Positions 1 through 8,056 are shown, numbered from the stretch's first letter. The stretch is 64,000 bases of DNA from Verrucomicrobiota bacterium (GCA_016222805.1 JACRQG010000008.1:372001-436000), one strand, 5' to 3'. Numbers and translations: made by a program. The notes: a model not told the origin generated them from the sequence alone.

Positions 1-1293
1 GTGACCTTCAGCGTCGGGGCGGTCGGAACTTCGCCCATCTCGTATCAGTGGATGCAGGACGGAAAGGACCTCGCCGGCGCGACCGGCGCCGTTCTCCGGG
101 TCGACCCCGTGATCCACGCCAAGGGCGGCGCCTATTCCGTCCGGGTGACCGACGCCAAGGGCTCCGTCACGAGCACTCCGGCCAGCCTCACCGTCTCCAC
201 TCCGCTGATTCCGCCCGCGATATTCACCGCCCCGGTGGCCCAGTCGGGGCTCGCCGGCGAAACCCTGACCCTGTCCGTGGCAGTCACCGGCAGCACCCCG
301 CTCACCTACCAGTGGCTTCGCGACGGCGCCCCCATCGCGGGAGCGACGACCAGCACCTATGTGCTCACCCGAGCGCGTCCGTCGGACAGCGGGCGATACA
401 GCGTGCGGGTCGGCAATTTCGGCGGCGAAATCACCAGCTCGGCGGCGGTCGTGACCGTGGCTCCGATCAGCCGGATCTCGAATCTCTCCATTCGTTCCCA
501 GGTGACCGACAGTCCGCTCACCGTCGGCCTCACCGTCGGGGGCAGCGAGGTCATCGGCACCAAACCGCTCCTCATCCGGGCGGTCGGCCCCACGCTCGCA
601 GCATTTGGCGTCAACGGTGCCCTCGAGGATCCTCTTCTGGCCGTGTTGGCCGGGAGTTCGGTCGTGGCCCAGAACAACGACTGGGCCGGCAACGCTCAAA
701 TCAGCGCCCTGAGCGCCGCCGTCGGTGCCTTCGGTTTGGCCAACCCGACTTCCAAGGACTCCGCACTGGCCTTCTCCCCGAACTCCGGCGGCTACACGGT
801 CCGGATCACCGGGGCGAATGACACGACGGGCGTGACCCTGGCCGAGGTCTACGATGCCACGGGCGCGGACGACTTCATCGTCACGACGCCGCGCCTGACC
901 AACGTCTCCGCCCTGACCCGCGTCGGAACCGGGGGCGACGTCCTGATCGCCGGCTTCTCCATCACCGGGACCACGCCGAAGACCGTGCTCATCCGGGGCA
1001 TCGGTCCCACCCTGGCGGCCTTCGGCGTCACCGATGTCCTGGCGGATCCGAAGCTCGAGTTGTTCGCCAGCGGCGCGGCCACCGCCACCGCCAGCAATGA
1101 CAACTGGAGCTCCGCCACCAACGCCGCCGCCATCACCGCGGGGGCGGCCAAGGTCGGGGCCTTTGCCCTGGCGCCGGACAGCCGGGATGCCGTCCTCCTG
1201 CTCGCGATCAACCCGGGAAGCTACACGGTCCAGGTCAGCGGCATCGAGGGCGCCACCGGCACCGCCCTGATCGAGATCTACGAGGTGCCCTGA
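1..1293 (+). CDS. Ig-like domain surface protein, C-terminal part (5' end outside window)
   Basis: The reading frame is open from base 1, so the true start lies upstream and only the last 430 residues are visible. Residues 1-66 and about 70-153 are two bacterial Ig-like folds, each with the YQW(M/L)xDG core and an S-G-x-Y-S-V-R-V ending. Residues 157-430 are two copies of a roughly 130-residue module; each has an IR(A/G)(V/I)GPTLAAFGV core, a later NDW or NDNW motif and an E(V/I)Y ending. The pattern fits an exported, repeat-built cell-surface or adhesion protein; no catalytic motif is seen. The double C-terminal module may be a surface-anchoring or sorting domain, but that is inference. It converges on the DUF4405 gene, with a strong hairpin in the gap. 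Confidence 0.8.
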   Translation: MTFSVGAVGTSPISYQWMQDGKDLAGATGAVLRVDPVIHAKGGAYSVRVTDAKGSVTSTPASLTVSTPLIPPAIFTAPVAQSGLAGETLTLSVAVTGSTPLTYQWLRDGAPIAGATTSTYVLTRARPSDSGRYSVRVGNFGGEITSSAAVVTVAPISRISNLSIRSQVTDSPLTVGLTVGGSEVIGTKPLLIRAVGPTLAAFGVNGALEDPLLAVLAGSSVVAQNNDWAGNAQISALSAAVGAFGLANPTSKDSALAFSPNSGGYTVRITGANDTTGVTLAEVYDATGADDFIVTTPRLTNVSALTRVGTGGDVLIAGFSITGTTPKTVLIRGIGPTLAAFGVTDVLADPKLELFASGAATATASNDNWSSATNAAAITAGAAKVGAFALAPDSRDAVLLLAINPGSYTVQVSGIEGATGTALIEIYEVP

Positions 1294-1324
1294 GCCGCCG
1301 CGGCGATCGACCCGCCCAGTCCAA

Positions 1325-1358
1325 GCCACCGCGGCGCCGCTGGGGCGCCCGCGGTGGC
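1325..1358. terminator. Hairpin between convergent genes
   Basis: The arms GCCACCGCGG and CCGCGGTGGC match perfectly over 10 bp and enclose a 14-nt GC-rich loop. It sits between the stop codons of the convergent Ig-protein and DUF4405 genes. No T-run follows on either strand, so it is a plausible two-way 3' end rather than a classical intrinsic terminator. Confidence 0.4.
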
Positions 1359-1388
1359 GGGGGATACGGGCCGGGAGCGACTCGCCAC

Positions 1389-2240
1389 TCAGGGCTTCGG
1401 CCGCAGCGACTCGACGAGGTCGTAGGGTTTCTGCCCGTTGTTGGAGGCAATCTCCCGCAGGGTCATCGTGTCGTCGAACTTCAGGTTTCGCGCCTTCAGC
1501 CGCGCCCGCACCTCCTCCAGGGACAGACCTTCATCCGCGCAGAACTGGGTCAGCGTCTTCCAGCCCAGCCCGCCTCCAGCCTTGCCCTCGGCATGACCGG
1601 AGGCCGGCTTGGTGCCGGCCATGATGATGTCGTAGATGCCCCGGGCCGGGAGCTTCGCCGCGTCCGCGATCTTCTGCACCACCGTCTCGCCGGTGAAGCC
1701 GGTGATCCCCTTGGCGGCGAGGCGCGCGGTGGCGGTTGGGAGATCCACGCCGCCCTTTTCCGCGAGGGCCGCCAGCGTCAGCAGCTCGGCATGCGGGATC
1801 GGCGCCCGATCCGACGCCTTTTCCCAGCTTGCCTTGAACTCCTCGTTCCAGGTCAGAAACGAGGAGAACGGAGGCAGATCCGCCTTGGTGCCGGCAAAGA
1901 CGACCGCCGTAAGCGCACCGGCCACCGCCCATTCCTGCCGGAAACCCACCGCCCGCGTCACGCGGTTCTTGAAGTAGCTGAGGAGCGGCCGCCAGTTGTA
2001 GAAGACATGGAACGCCGTCATCACGAGGAAGAGCGTGCCAAACCAGATGTGCACGCCGCCCCATTCGCTCTTGCGCAGACCGAGCAGGGTCCAGTTGGTC
2101 CAGTTGGCCACGCGCCCGGGCGGGGCGAGGAAAAGCATGAGGCCGCTGAGGGCCAGCATCAGGAACCCGAGGGTCATGAGCACGCTGGTCAGCGCACGCC
2201 ATTGGAAGCCGGCGGAGGAGGTGGTGGTCTTGTCGTTCAT
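1389..2240 (-). CDS. DUF4405 membrane protein, cytochrome b-like
   Basis: This is a 283-residue inner-membrane protein. Hydrophobic segments lie at about residues 16-40, 63-83 and 100-118. His64 and His78 are 14 residues apart in the second segment, the spacing used by di-haem cytochrome b561 / Ni-hydrogenase cytochrome b-like proteins, to which DUF4405 is related. The second half is soluble and holds repeated helical units resembling short EVRxxL/IxD motifs. The ATG at 2240 is preferred to the longer reading from 2333 because translation before it runs into low-complexity sequence and the membrane part starts soon after it. The ferritin-like DUF2202 gene ends 49 bp upstream on the same strand, so the two are probably co-transcribed and may share an electron-transfer or metal role (inference). 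Confidence 0.75.
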   Translation of the reverse strand: MNDKTTTSSAGFQWRALTSVLMTLGFLMLALSGLMLFLAPPGRVANWTNWTLLGLRKSEWGGVHIWFGTLFLVMTAFHVFYNWRPLLSYFKNRVTRAVGFRQEWAVAGALTAVVFAGTKADLPPFSSFLTWNEEFKASWEKASDRAPIPHAELLTLAALAEKGGVDLPTATARLAAKGITGFTGETVVQKIADAAKLPARGIYDIIMAGTKPASGHAEGKAGGGLGWKTLTQFCADEGLSLEEVRARLKARNLKFDDTMTLREIASNNGQKPYDLVESLRPKP

Positions 2241-2289
2241 GGGCGGATTTGAGTTGAAGCGAAGTCCGGTCTCTTGGGCGCGGGCAGGT

Positions 2290-3024
2290 TCAGTTGGAAC
2301 CGGTTCCCCCGCGCCAGCCTCGTCCCTGGCCACGGCCCTGGCCGAGACCCCGATGGCCCCCGGCCTGCATGGTCAGCGACTTGAAGTCCTCAGCGGAGAG
2401 CACCTGCGGGGCGTAGGTGATTCCCCGGCTCGCCAGCACGCTCATAAACGCGCTGAGGTGATGCCCGGAAGCGGTCTTCAACGCATGCGCGGCCGCCTTC
2501 AGGGCTTCGCTGTCGGTCGTCGCCACCAGCGTGTTGAGATCGGCAATGTCCACTTCCTCGACGTACGCGCCCACGCGCAGGGCTGCGTCGGCGGACTCAA
2601 GACCCAGCTTCAGCAGGTCGTCGTAGCGCTTCTGCACCTCGGCGGAGTCGAAACGGCCCGCCACCGTCGTCGGCGCGGTCAGCCCGGCGCGGACGGCGAG
2701 TTGGCGCAACACGGACTCGTGGCGTTCTTCTGCCTGGGGGATGTTCGCAAACGGACGAAGGTCCCACTTGGCGCCAAAGGCGGAGTAGAGCTCCCGCGCC
2801 ATCCGCTCTTCATCGATCTGGAAGAGCAGCGCGCTGCGGGCGGCCGCGCTGAGGGTGAGTGGAGTCGTGTCGGCGGACGTCGCCACACCGGCGGCGCTGT
2901 CCGCGGGCTTGCCTGGACAGGTACCGTCACAGGAGCCGTTGGGTCCGCGTTGGGCGGGAGCGGCGAGCGCGAGGGACGCGGCACACGAGAGGATCAGCAG
3001 AGGGAGGCTGGAGCGAGTTTTCAT
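2290..3024 (-). CDS. DUF2202 ferritin-like exported protein
   Basis: This 244-residue protein starts at an ATG at 3024 directly followed by a signal peptide (MKTRSSL..., cleavage near LAAPA). The mature part has the helical ferritin-like pattern of DUF2202: EER with a following E in helix 1, ERH in helix 2, EE-D in helix 3 and a GHH near the end, a likely di-metal site. A short CDGTC motif follows the signal peptide, and the C-terminus is a Gly/Arg-rich tail (about 20 residues of GxGRG type). It heads a likely two-gene operon with the DUF4405 protein and diverges from the small repeat protein at 3153. A role in oxygen or metal chemistry in the periplasm is inference. Confidence 0.75.
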   Translation of the reverse strand: MKTRSSLPLLILSCAASLALAAPAQRGPNGSCDGTCPGKPADSAAGVATSADTTPLTLSAAARSALLFQIDEERMARELYSAFGAKWDLRPFANIPQAEERHESVLRQLAVRAGLTAPTTVAGRFDSAEVQKRYDDLLKLGLESADAALRVGAYVEEVDIADLNTLVATTDSEALKAAAHALKTASGHHLSAFMSVLASRGITYAPQVLSAEDFKSLTMQAGGHRGLGQGRGQGRGWRGGTGSN

Positions 3025-3126
3025 GGGATGATGGAGGATTCTGTTCCATGAAACCCCGGGGCGTGGGCCGACATTACTTCCAGTCCGGAAATTTTTCGGG
3101 CGTGTAACAACCGACGCGCGCCGGGG

Positions 3127-3150
3127 TTGAATCCGGCGAACCCGATTCAA
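3127..3150 (+). promoter_or_regulatory. Inverted repeat directly before the small repeat-protein start
   Basis: Arms TTGAATC (3127-3133) and GATTCAA (3144-3150) match over 7 bp with a 10-nt spacer, and the second arm ends two bases before the ATG at 3153. No Shine-Dalgarno sequence is visible. The repeat could be an operator for the divergent pair or an mRNA hairpin that hides the start; the sequence cannot tell these apart. Confidence 0.4.
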
Positions 3151-3152
3151 TC

Positions 3153-3464
3153 ATGAAATCCAACCACATCCTCCTCATCGCCCTCCTCGGCGCAGGCTTG
3201 GTGGCCAGTTCCTCTGCCTTCGCCCGTGGACCCGGTGGCGCCAACCGCGGCGCCAGCCGTGCCAATGCCTCCTGCGACCTCACCGGGCCCGGCCAGGGTA
3301 CGCCTCTGCAGGATGGTTCCGGCAAGACCATCAGCGGCCGCGGCAATCCCAACTCCACCGGCACTCCGCTCCGGGACGGATCCGGCAAGGCGACCGCCCC
3401 CGGCAAGGGCCCGAAGGACGGCGCGGGCAACAACGCCAACTGCCCGAATCCGCCGGCCGGCTGA
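3153..3464 (+). CDS. Small secreted Gly/Pro-rich repeat protein
   Basis: This is a 103-residue protein of no recognised family. Residues 1-24 are a clear signal peptide ending in SSAFA. The mature 79 residues are mostly Gly, Asn, Pro, Ser and Lys and contain two copies of a GTPLxDGSGK motif about 22 residues apart, plus two single cysteines near the ends (ANASCD and NANCP) that could form one disulfide. It looks disordered. It is divergent from the DUF2202/DUF4405 pair, carries an inverted repeat against its start codon and ends 57 bp before a strong terminator, so it is a genuine single-gene unit. A metal- or surface-binding role is possible but not shown. Confidence 0.7.
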   Translation: MKSNHILLIALLGAGLVASSSAFARGPGGANRGASRANASCDLTGPGQGTPLQDGSGKTISGRGNPNSTGTPLRDGSGKATAPGKGPKDGAGNNANCPNPPAG

Positions 3465-3521
3465 TTTCCGCGCAGCGCCCCGTGCGCCGCTCCGCGGTTG
3501 AAGCGAAGTCCGCGCACCCCC

Positions 3522-3556
3522 GAGGCCGGGTCTCACGACCCGGCCTCTTTGTTTTT
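3522..3556 (+). terminator. Rho-independent terminator
   Basis: An 11-bp perfect stem (GAGGCCGGGTC / GACCCGGCCTC) with the 4-nt loop TCAC is followed by TTTGTTTTT. It lies 57 bp after the stop of the small repeat-protein gene. This is the clearest intrinsic terminator in the window. Confidence 0.9.
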
Positions 3557-3704
3557 CGCCATCGCCGCATCGGCGCCAACCGCGACGGCATCGCTCCGCC
3601 GGGCGGGCGGATCCTCGCTGAGAAGGTGCTTTTTCGTGGCGAGGAAATAAGGCTACGGTTTCGTCCAGCGGTCGCCCGGCCGTTTTCGATCCGACCTGCC
3701 ACCC

Positions 3705-5012
3705 GTGCCTTTCACCCTTCGCCACCCCCGACTCGCCCTCGCGGCCATGTTCGTCTTCATCGTCGCGCGCGGCTGGTCCGATCCCCTTGACCCCCAGCGC
3801 TGGCACGAACCCACTCGCGCACGTTCAGCCCGTGTCGCCGCCCTGCATGAGGACTTGCGCCGAGCATTGGCCGCCGAGGATGCCTCCCGCATCACGGAGA
3901 CCGTCGCCGCCCTCTGCACCGAGCTCGGTCCGGAGGTGAGCCTGCCGGAGGCGAAACCCGACTACGTCGGCGCACCCGACACGACGCCGCGGAAGCCCCC
4001 GGAGTTCCTGACCTGGTGGCTCGAGGACTGCCGCCGGCGCGAGGGACGGGAACCGTGGGACGTCGCCGCCGCTGCTCTCCGTTCCGGCCGGACCCCGAAC
4101 CGGCTGCGCGACAGCCAGCGCGTGGCCGAAGCCTACCTGGCCACCGCTCGGCTGGTCGGCCCGGAAGCGGGCGCGAAATTCCGCGAACGCGCCCTGGCGG
4201 GACTGCGGTTCATCCGCTCCTGCCAAGCCTCGACCGGGGTCTTCGGTTACCCGTACGACCCCAAGCGCACCGATCGCCTCGGTCAACACGCCGCCGCGCT
4301 GGTGGCCCGCGGCCGGAAAGAAGGTCGCACCATGACCGAAGGGGCCTGGATCATCGAAGATCTCGGCGGCGGCGATCTGCAGTTCGACAACGGCGTCTGC
4401 GGCCTCGCGATGCTCGAGGCCCACGCTCTCACCGGCGACCGCGCCTTTCTCGCCAGCGCCGTGCGTGCCGCGGAGTGGGCCGCCACCCGGCCGCTCGTCC
4501 CGAACTGGAACTACAACGCGTTTTCCGCCCGCCTGCTCGCCCGCACCCATCTCGCCACGCGTGAGGAGCGTTTTCTCGCTGCCGCGCGCCGCAAGTTCGA
4601 TCTCGGCGTGCTGCCCGGCCAGACTGCGACCGGACGCTGGTTCGACCCGCACAACGCCCGCACGCAATACCACGCGATTCTCTGCACCGCCCTGGCCGAT
4701 TACGTCGAATTGCTGGAAAAGTCCTCCAGCCCGGACCTCGCGCGCGTCCGCACCGCCGTTACCCGCGCCCTCGATAACCTTGCGGCGCAAACTCTCGCCT
4801 TCGGGGTCAGCAACGCTTCGGAAATGCTCAGCCTCGAGGCCTTCCATCGCGGGACCTTCGTCCTCGGGCGTCATCCCGACTGGGATCGCGCCACCCTCGT
4901 GACCCTGAACGTCATCGCCTCGAATCTCCGGACCAAGCTCCTCGCCGATTCGCGCCGCCTGCCCGAGACGATCCCCTTCGGCCTCCTCCAACTCGGCCCC
5001 GTCCACCCCTGA
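3705..5012 (+). CDS. Secreted alpha-helical toroid-like protein, unknown function
   Basis: The product is 435 residues from a GTG start, chosen because it gives a basic n-region and a normal signal peptide ending near ARGWS; an ATG 14 codons later would cut the n-region. The mature protein is helix-rich with repeated A-x-x-A-x-x-x-L motifs, a FGYPYDPKRTDR stretch near the middle and aromatic-rich loops such as NWNYNAF and GRWFDPHNARTQYH, typical of alpha/alpha-toroid enzymes acting on polysaccharides or terpenoids. No family or active site is recognised. It converges on the DUF3106 gene, and the gap holds a paired palindromic repeat. Confidence 0.65.
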   Translation: MPFTLRHPRLALAAMFVFIVARGWSDPLDPQRWHEPTRARSARVAALHEDLRRALAAEDASRITETVAALCTELGPEVSLPEAKPDYVGAPDTTPRKPPEFLTWWLEDCRRREGREPWDVAAAALRSGRTPNRLRDSQRVAEAYLATARLVGPEAGAKFRERALAGLRFIRSCQASTGVFGYPYDPKRTDRLGQHAAALVARGRKEGRTMTEGAWIIEDLGGGDLQFDNGVCGLAMLEAHALTGDRAFLASAVRAAEWAATRPLVPNWNYNAFSARLLARTHLATREERFLAAARRKFDLGVLPGQTATGRWFDPHNARTQYHAILCTALADYVELLEKSSSPDLARVRTAVTRALDNLAAQTLAFGVSNASEMLSLEAFHRGTFVLGRHPDWDRATLVTLNVIASNLRTKLLADSRRLPETIPFGLLQLGPVHP

Positions 5013-5041
5013 CCGCCACTCCCGCCATCACCACCGCCGTC

Positions 5042-5114
5042 GTCACCCAATAGGTGACAACTCGGGTGGTCCTTCCGCTCGGGAAAAACGATTGTGTCAC
5101 CTCTTGGGTGACAC
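5042..5114. repeat. Paired TGTCACC palindromes, copy A (REPIN-like)
   Basis: Two hairpins share one design. GTCACC-CAATA-GGTGAC spans 5042-5058, and GTGTCACC-TCTTG-GGTGACAC spans 5094-5114; arms are perfect and loops are 5 nt. Their centres are 54 bp apart, exactly as in the second copy at 24357. The element fills the gap between two convergent genes, where it could also act as a two-way transcription stop. Confidence 0.75.
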
Positions 5115-5164
5115 GGCCGGCGGAGGGGGCAGCGGGGGCGGAGTCGGATGAGAGGGCCGGGTGG

Positions 5165-5641
5165 TTACGGCTTCCCGGCCTTCTTCTCGGCCTTCTTCTT
5201 CAGGTAGGCCTCGGTCAGCTGGCGGCGAAAGGCGAGGCGATCGTCCGGGGACATCGCCTGCAGTTTGGTCTGGATTTCGGTGCGCTCCTCGGTGGTGGCG
5301 CTCTGCATCATCTCGCGCCAGGCATCCTGAATCTCGCGCGGCATCCAGCCCCAGCCCTGGCGTAGCTGCTGCCGCTGGGCCTCCGGCAACTGGCGGTACT
5401 TCGCCACCTCGGCGCGCAGCGCGGCCCGCTCCTCGGGCTTCATCGCGCGGATGCGGGCGAGCACCTGCTGCATCTGATCGAGCTCGGTGTCGGAGAGGCC
5501 CAGGAACTGCTCGACCGCCGCCAGCTCCTTCAGTTCGGCGGGAGGACGCGGCGACGGTTCACCCGCCATTACATTCGGGCGGGCGGCCAGCAGGAGAAGC
5601 AACAGGACGGTAAGGGCGAGGGGGGGCAGCGATGGTTTCAT
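5165..5641 (-). CDS. DUF3106-type periplasmic helical protein
   Basis: The product has 158 residues, with a signal peptide over residues 1-26 (long Leu run, cleavage near VMAGE). The remainder is charged amphipathic helix with repeated motifs such as MKPEERAALR and MSPDDRLAFRRQL, and a Lys-rich end, as in DUF3106 and Spy/CpxP-like envelope proteins. It begins 8 bp after the anti-sigma-like gene and is the last gene of the sigma / anti-sigma / DUF3106 operon. It may sense or buffer the envelope signal that the sigma factor answers; that role is inferred from context only. Confidence 0.7.
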   Translation of the reverse strand: MKPSLPPLALTVLLLLLLAARPNVMAGEPSPRPPAELKELAAVEQFLGLSDTELDQMQQVLARIRAMKPEERAALRAEVAKYRQLPEAQRQQLRQGWGWMPREIQDAWREMMQSATTEERTEIQTKLQAMSPDDRLAFRRQLTEAYLKKKAEKKAGKP

Positions 5642-5649
5642 GGCGGGGA

Positions 5650-6039
5650 TCAGCTGCGGTTGGCGGGGCGGACGGGAAGATTGAGCAGGGCGTCGCGGTT
5701 TTCGGCGTCGAGCAGGGCGGTGCCGCGCCCGAGCACGGCGTCCATGGCGAAGAGTTCCGCCAGCGCCGGGGAAACCTCGGCCGGGACATTCTCCCGGACC
5801 GGCGCGGGGCGCCGCCAGACCGCCACCGTCAGCACGACGGCTGCCAGGGCGCCACCGAGCGCCAGCCAGCGGTTCCAGCCTTCGAACCAGGAGGGCCGCG
5901 GCCGCGCCGGGGCCTGGCGCAACTCACGCTTCAACGCGACCCAGCGGGCTTCGAACTCGGGGGACGTATCGCGGTAGCGACGGGCCAGCAGGGCCTCGAT
6001 CTCGTCGTCGCGGGGCGGGGTGTTTTCGTTGGGCTTCAT
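5650..6039 (-). CDS. Anti-sigma-factor-like single-pass membrane protein
   Basis: The product has 129 residues. Residues 1-55 form a charged cytoplasmic segment, one membrane helix spans about 57-75, and about 50 residues follow on the far side. The ATG at 6039 overlaps the stop of the ECF sigma gene as ATGA, so the two are translationally coupled, the usual layout of a sigma factor and its anti-sigma factor. The HxxxCxxC motif of zinc-containing anti-sigma domains is absent, so the assignment rests on topology and position. Two in-frame upstream codons extend much further but run through the sigma gene and are not used. Confidence 0.6.
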   Translation of the reverse strand: MKPNENTPPRDDEIEALLARRYRDTSPEFEARWVALKRELRQAPARPRPSWFEGWNRWLALGGALAAVVLTVAVWRRPAPVRENVPAEVSPALAELFAMDAVLGRGTALLDAENRDALLNLPVRPANRS

Positions 6040-6575
6040 GGCTGTGCCTCCATCTCGGATTTCAGGAGCTGGCGCGCCCGGTGCACGAGCACGCGCAAGG
6101 CATTTTCGTTGGTCTGCAAGGCGGCGGCCGCACTGCGGTAGTCCATCTGCTGCTGGTAGACCAGCAGCAGGGCCGTCCGCTGTTTCTCGGGCAGGCGTTC
6201 GAGGGCCCGCTGCAGCACCTCCTCGAGCTCCGCCAGGCGCTGCCCATCGTCGCCGTTTTCGGCGACCACCTCCTCGAAGAGCTCCGGCGGGGCCGGCTGG
6301 GCTGGCTTGCGCCCGCGGCGGCGGTGCTCGTTGCGCAGGAGGTTTTGCGCGATGTGAAAGAGGAAGGTCGAGAACTTCGCCGTCGGCCGGTATCCGGCCG
6401 CCGCCCGGTGCAGCCGCACGAACACCTCCAAGGTCAGGTCCTCCGCATCGGCGTGCGAACCGAGCGACCGGTAGAAAAAACTGAGCAGCGGGAGCTTCCA
6501 CTTGTCGAAGAGCTGCTGCAGCGCCCGCTCGTCACCGGCGCCGACGCGCACCAGGCGCTCGGTGTCCTCCTCCAT
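6036..6575 (-). CDS. RNA polymerase ECF-type sigma factor
   Basis: The product has 179 residues, the usual ECF length. The sigma-70 region 2 core is visible as DAEDLTLEVF, followed by the FSTFLFHIAQN stretch; region 4 is visible as LPEKQRTALLL and a helix-turn-helix ending in NENALRVLVHRAR. The ATG at 6575 is preferred because GGGAG lies 9-13 bases upstream; in-frame ATGs at 6620 and 6722 would add a poorly conserved N-terminus. It directs transcription of an unknown regulon, most likely including its own operon with the membrane anti-sigma-like protein and the DUF3106 protein. Confidence 0.85.
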   Translation of the reverse strand: MEEDTERLVRVGAGDERALQQLFDKWKLPLLSFFYRSLGSHADAEDLTLEVFVRLHRAAAGYRPTAKFSTFLFHIAQNLLRNEHRRRGRKPAQPAPPELFEEVVAENGDDGQRLAELEEVLQRALERLPEKQRTALLLVYQQQMDYRSAAAALQTNENALRVLVHRARQLLKSEMEAQP

Positions 6576-6941
6576 GGCTTCATCTCCCGCCTTCGGAACA
6601 GGCTCCTCCGCCGCGGCCATCAGCCAGCGCAGCCACCCGAAGGTGAGGAAGGAAGGAATGAGGATGGTATTCACCCGGGAGAGAAACCCCGCCACCGCCC
6701 GACCATTACAGCATACCGCCATTTTCCGCCAAGACCTTCGCGGAGGAATCTCGCCGCCGGGGTCCGGCCCGGTCCAAGGGCCCCAGGGCCTAAACGGATT
6801 GCCGATGACACGACCTTGCGCCAGCCAACACGTGCGCTTCTTTCGCCCCGGAAGTTCCGATTGCCCGTTCCCGCGCGCCGGCGGTTCGGCTAAACTCCCC
6901 GCAACCGCCCCGGACCGGGCTCAACCTGCCTTACCCCTGCC
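6576..6941. other. 366-bp divergent intergenic region
   Basis: This lies between the leftward sigma-factor operon and the rightward DUF3365/rhodanese pair and must hold both promoters. It contains no further convincing gene. A weakly AT-richer patch at about 6695-6735 is the likeliest promoter area for the sigma operon, but no clear -35/-10 pair or ECF motif could be named. Confidence 0.4.
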
Positions 6942-7619
6942 ATGCATCTGCGCACCCTCCCCGTCCCCGCCTTGATTCCCGCCCTTGTGCTGGCCGTGGC
7001 CTCGGCCACCGCTGCCGACATCACCGCCCGCTTCGTCGATCCCGAGGCCCCGGAGAACCTCGAGATTCGCAACCTCGGCGACCGCGCGATCAACCGCCTC
7101 GCCGTCACCCTCGTCAACGAGGTCAGCGTCGCGGTCTCCAAAGGCGGAGCCGAGAAGGCCATCGACGTTTGTCACCTGAAAGCCCTGCCGCTCACGGGTG
7201 AAATTCTCTCCGGGATGCCGCGGATTACGGCAATCAAGCGCACCAGCCTGAAACTGCGCAACCCCGCCAACTCCCCCGATCCCGCGGAGCAACTAGCGTT
7301 GCGCAAGGTGGAGAGCGACATGGAAAAGGGCCTCCCGCCCAAGTTGATGGTGCAGCAGATCGACTTGCCCGGCGGCAAGAGCGAGTGGCGCGTCTACCGC
7401 CCCGTGGGGATCTTGCCGCAATGCGTCGCCTGCCACGGCCCGAAGGAAAACATGAGCCCCGAGTTGCAAGCCCGGCTGAAGGAGCACTATCCTGATGACC
7501 AAGCCACGGGGTATGCCGCCGGTCAGTTTCGCGGGCTCATCCGCGTCACCATCGGCGATGCCCCGCCGGCGCCTCCCCCGGGCGCCAAGTCGCCCGCTCC
7601 CACCAAGAAAAAAGCCTGA
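6942..7619 (+). CDS. DUF3365 (Tll0287-like) haem-binding exported protein
   Basis: The product has 225 residues, with a signal peptide over the first 24 (cleavage near ATAAD). It carries a single c-type haem motif, Cys161-Val-Ala-Cys164-His165, inside the Tll0287-like domain, a PAS-like sensor fold also called DUF3365. The last 20 residues are Pro/Ala-rich and basic. It is therefore a periplasmic mono-haem protein, probably a redox or small-ligand sensor or electron carrier. The rhodanese gene starts 5 bp downstream, so the pair forms an operon in which haem and sulfur chemistry may be linked (inference). Confidence 0.85.
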   Translation: MHLRTLPVPALIPALVLAVASATAADITARFVDPEAPENLEIRNLGDRAINRLAVTLVNEVSVAVSKGGAEKAIDVCHLKALPLTGEILSGMPRITAIKRTSLKLRNPANSPDPAEQLALRKVESDMEKGLPPKLMVQQIDLPGGKSEWRVYRPVGILPQCVACHGPKENMSPELQARLKEHYPDDQATGYAAGQFRGLIRVTIGDAPPAPPPGAKSPAPTKKKA

Positions 7620-7624
7620 GTCCC

Positions 7625-8026
7625 GTGTTCCTCCTTCGCCCGCTCCTCGCCGTCCTGTTCGCCACCCTCGCTCTCCGCTCCGCCTGCGCCGCTGAGATCA
7701 AGCCCGTCGCCCCGCCGGAAGCCGCCCGCCTCGTGAAAGAAGGCAAGGCGGTCCTGGTCGACGTGCGTGAACCGCCAGAGTGGCGGGATTCCGGCGTGGC
7801 CGAACCGGCCGTGTTGCTGCCGATGAGCGATTTCAATGGCGAGCAGCGGCAGTGGAAGGACTTCCTCGCCAAGAACCGCGACAAGCAGATCCTGCTGTAT
7901 TGCCGCAGTGGCGGTCGTTCCGCGGCGGTGGCGGAGTCCCTGGTCGGAAAAGGGTACAAGGCGGCCAACATCGGCACCCTCCGCGACTGGACCAAGGCCG
8001 GCTTGCCCGTGCGCAAGGTCGAGTAG
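7625..8026 (+). CDS. Exported rhodanese-like sulfurtransferase
   Basis: The product has 133 residues from a GTG start 5 bp after the haem protein. A signal peptide covers about residues 1-22 (LRSACA-AE). One rhodanese domain follows, with the LVDVREPPEW element and the active-site loop Cys93-Arg-Ser-Gly-Gly-Arg, whose cysteine carries the persulfide. Length is right for a single-domain periplasmic rhodanese. The donor and acceptor are unknown. Confidence 0.88.
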   Translation: MFLLRPLLAVLFATLALRSACAAEIKPVAPPEAARLVKEGKAVLVDVREPPEWRDSGVAEPAVLLPMSDFNGEQRQWKDFLAKNRDKQILLYCRSGGRSAAVAESLVGKGYKAANIGTLRDWTKAGLPVRKVE

Positions 8027-8056
8027 GGTTTCCGCTCCGGCTCGGAGGCCGGCCGG

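Noticed and set aside
3085-3105. CCGGAAATTTTTCGG as an operator between the divergent DUF2202 and repeat-protein genes
   Set aside because: The arms mismatch and no regulator in the window suggests a match; the inverted repeat at 3127 is the better candidate.
6640-6740. Sigma-70 or ECF-type promoter before the sigma-factor operon
   Set aside because: No -35/-10 pair with acceptable spacing could be supported.
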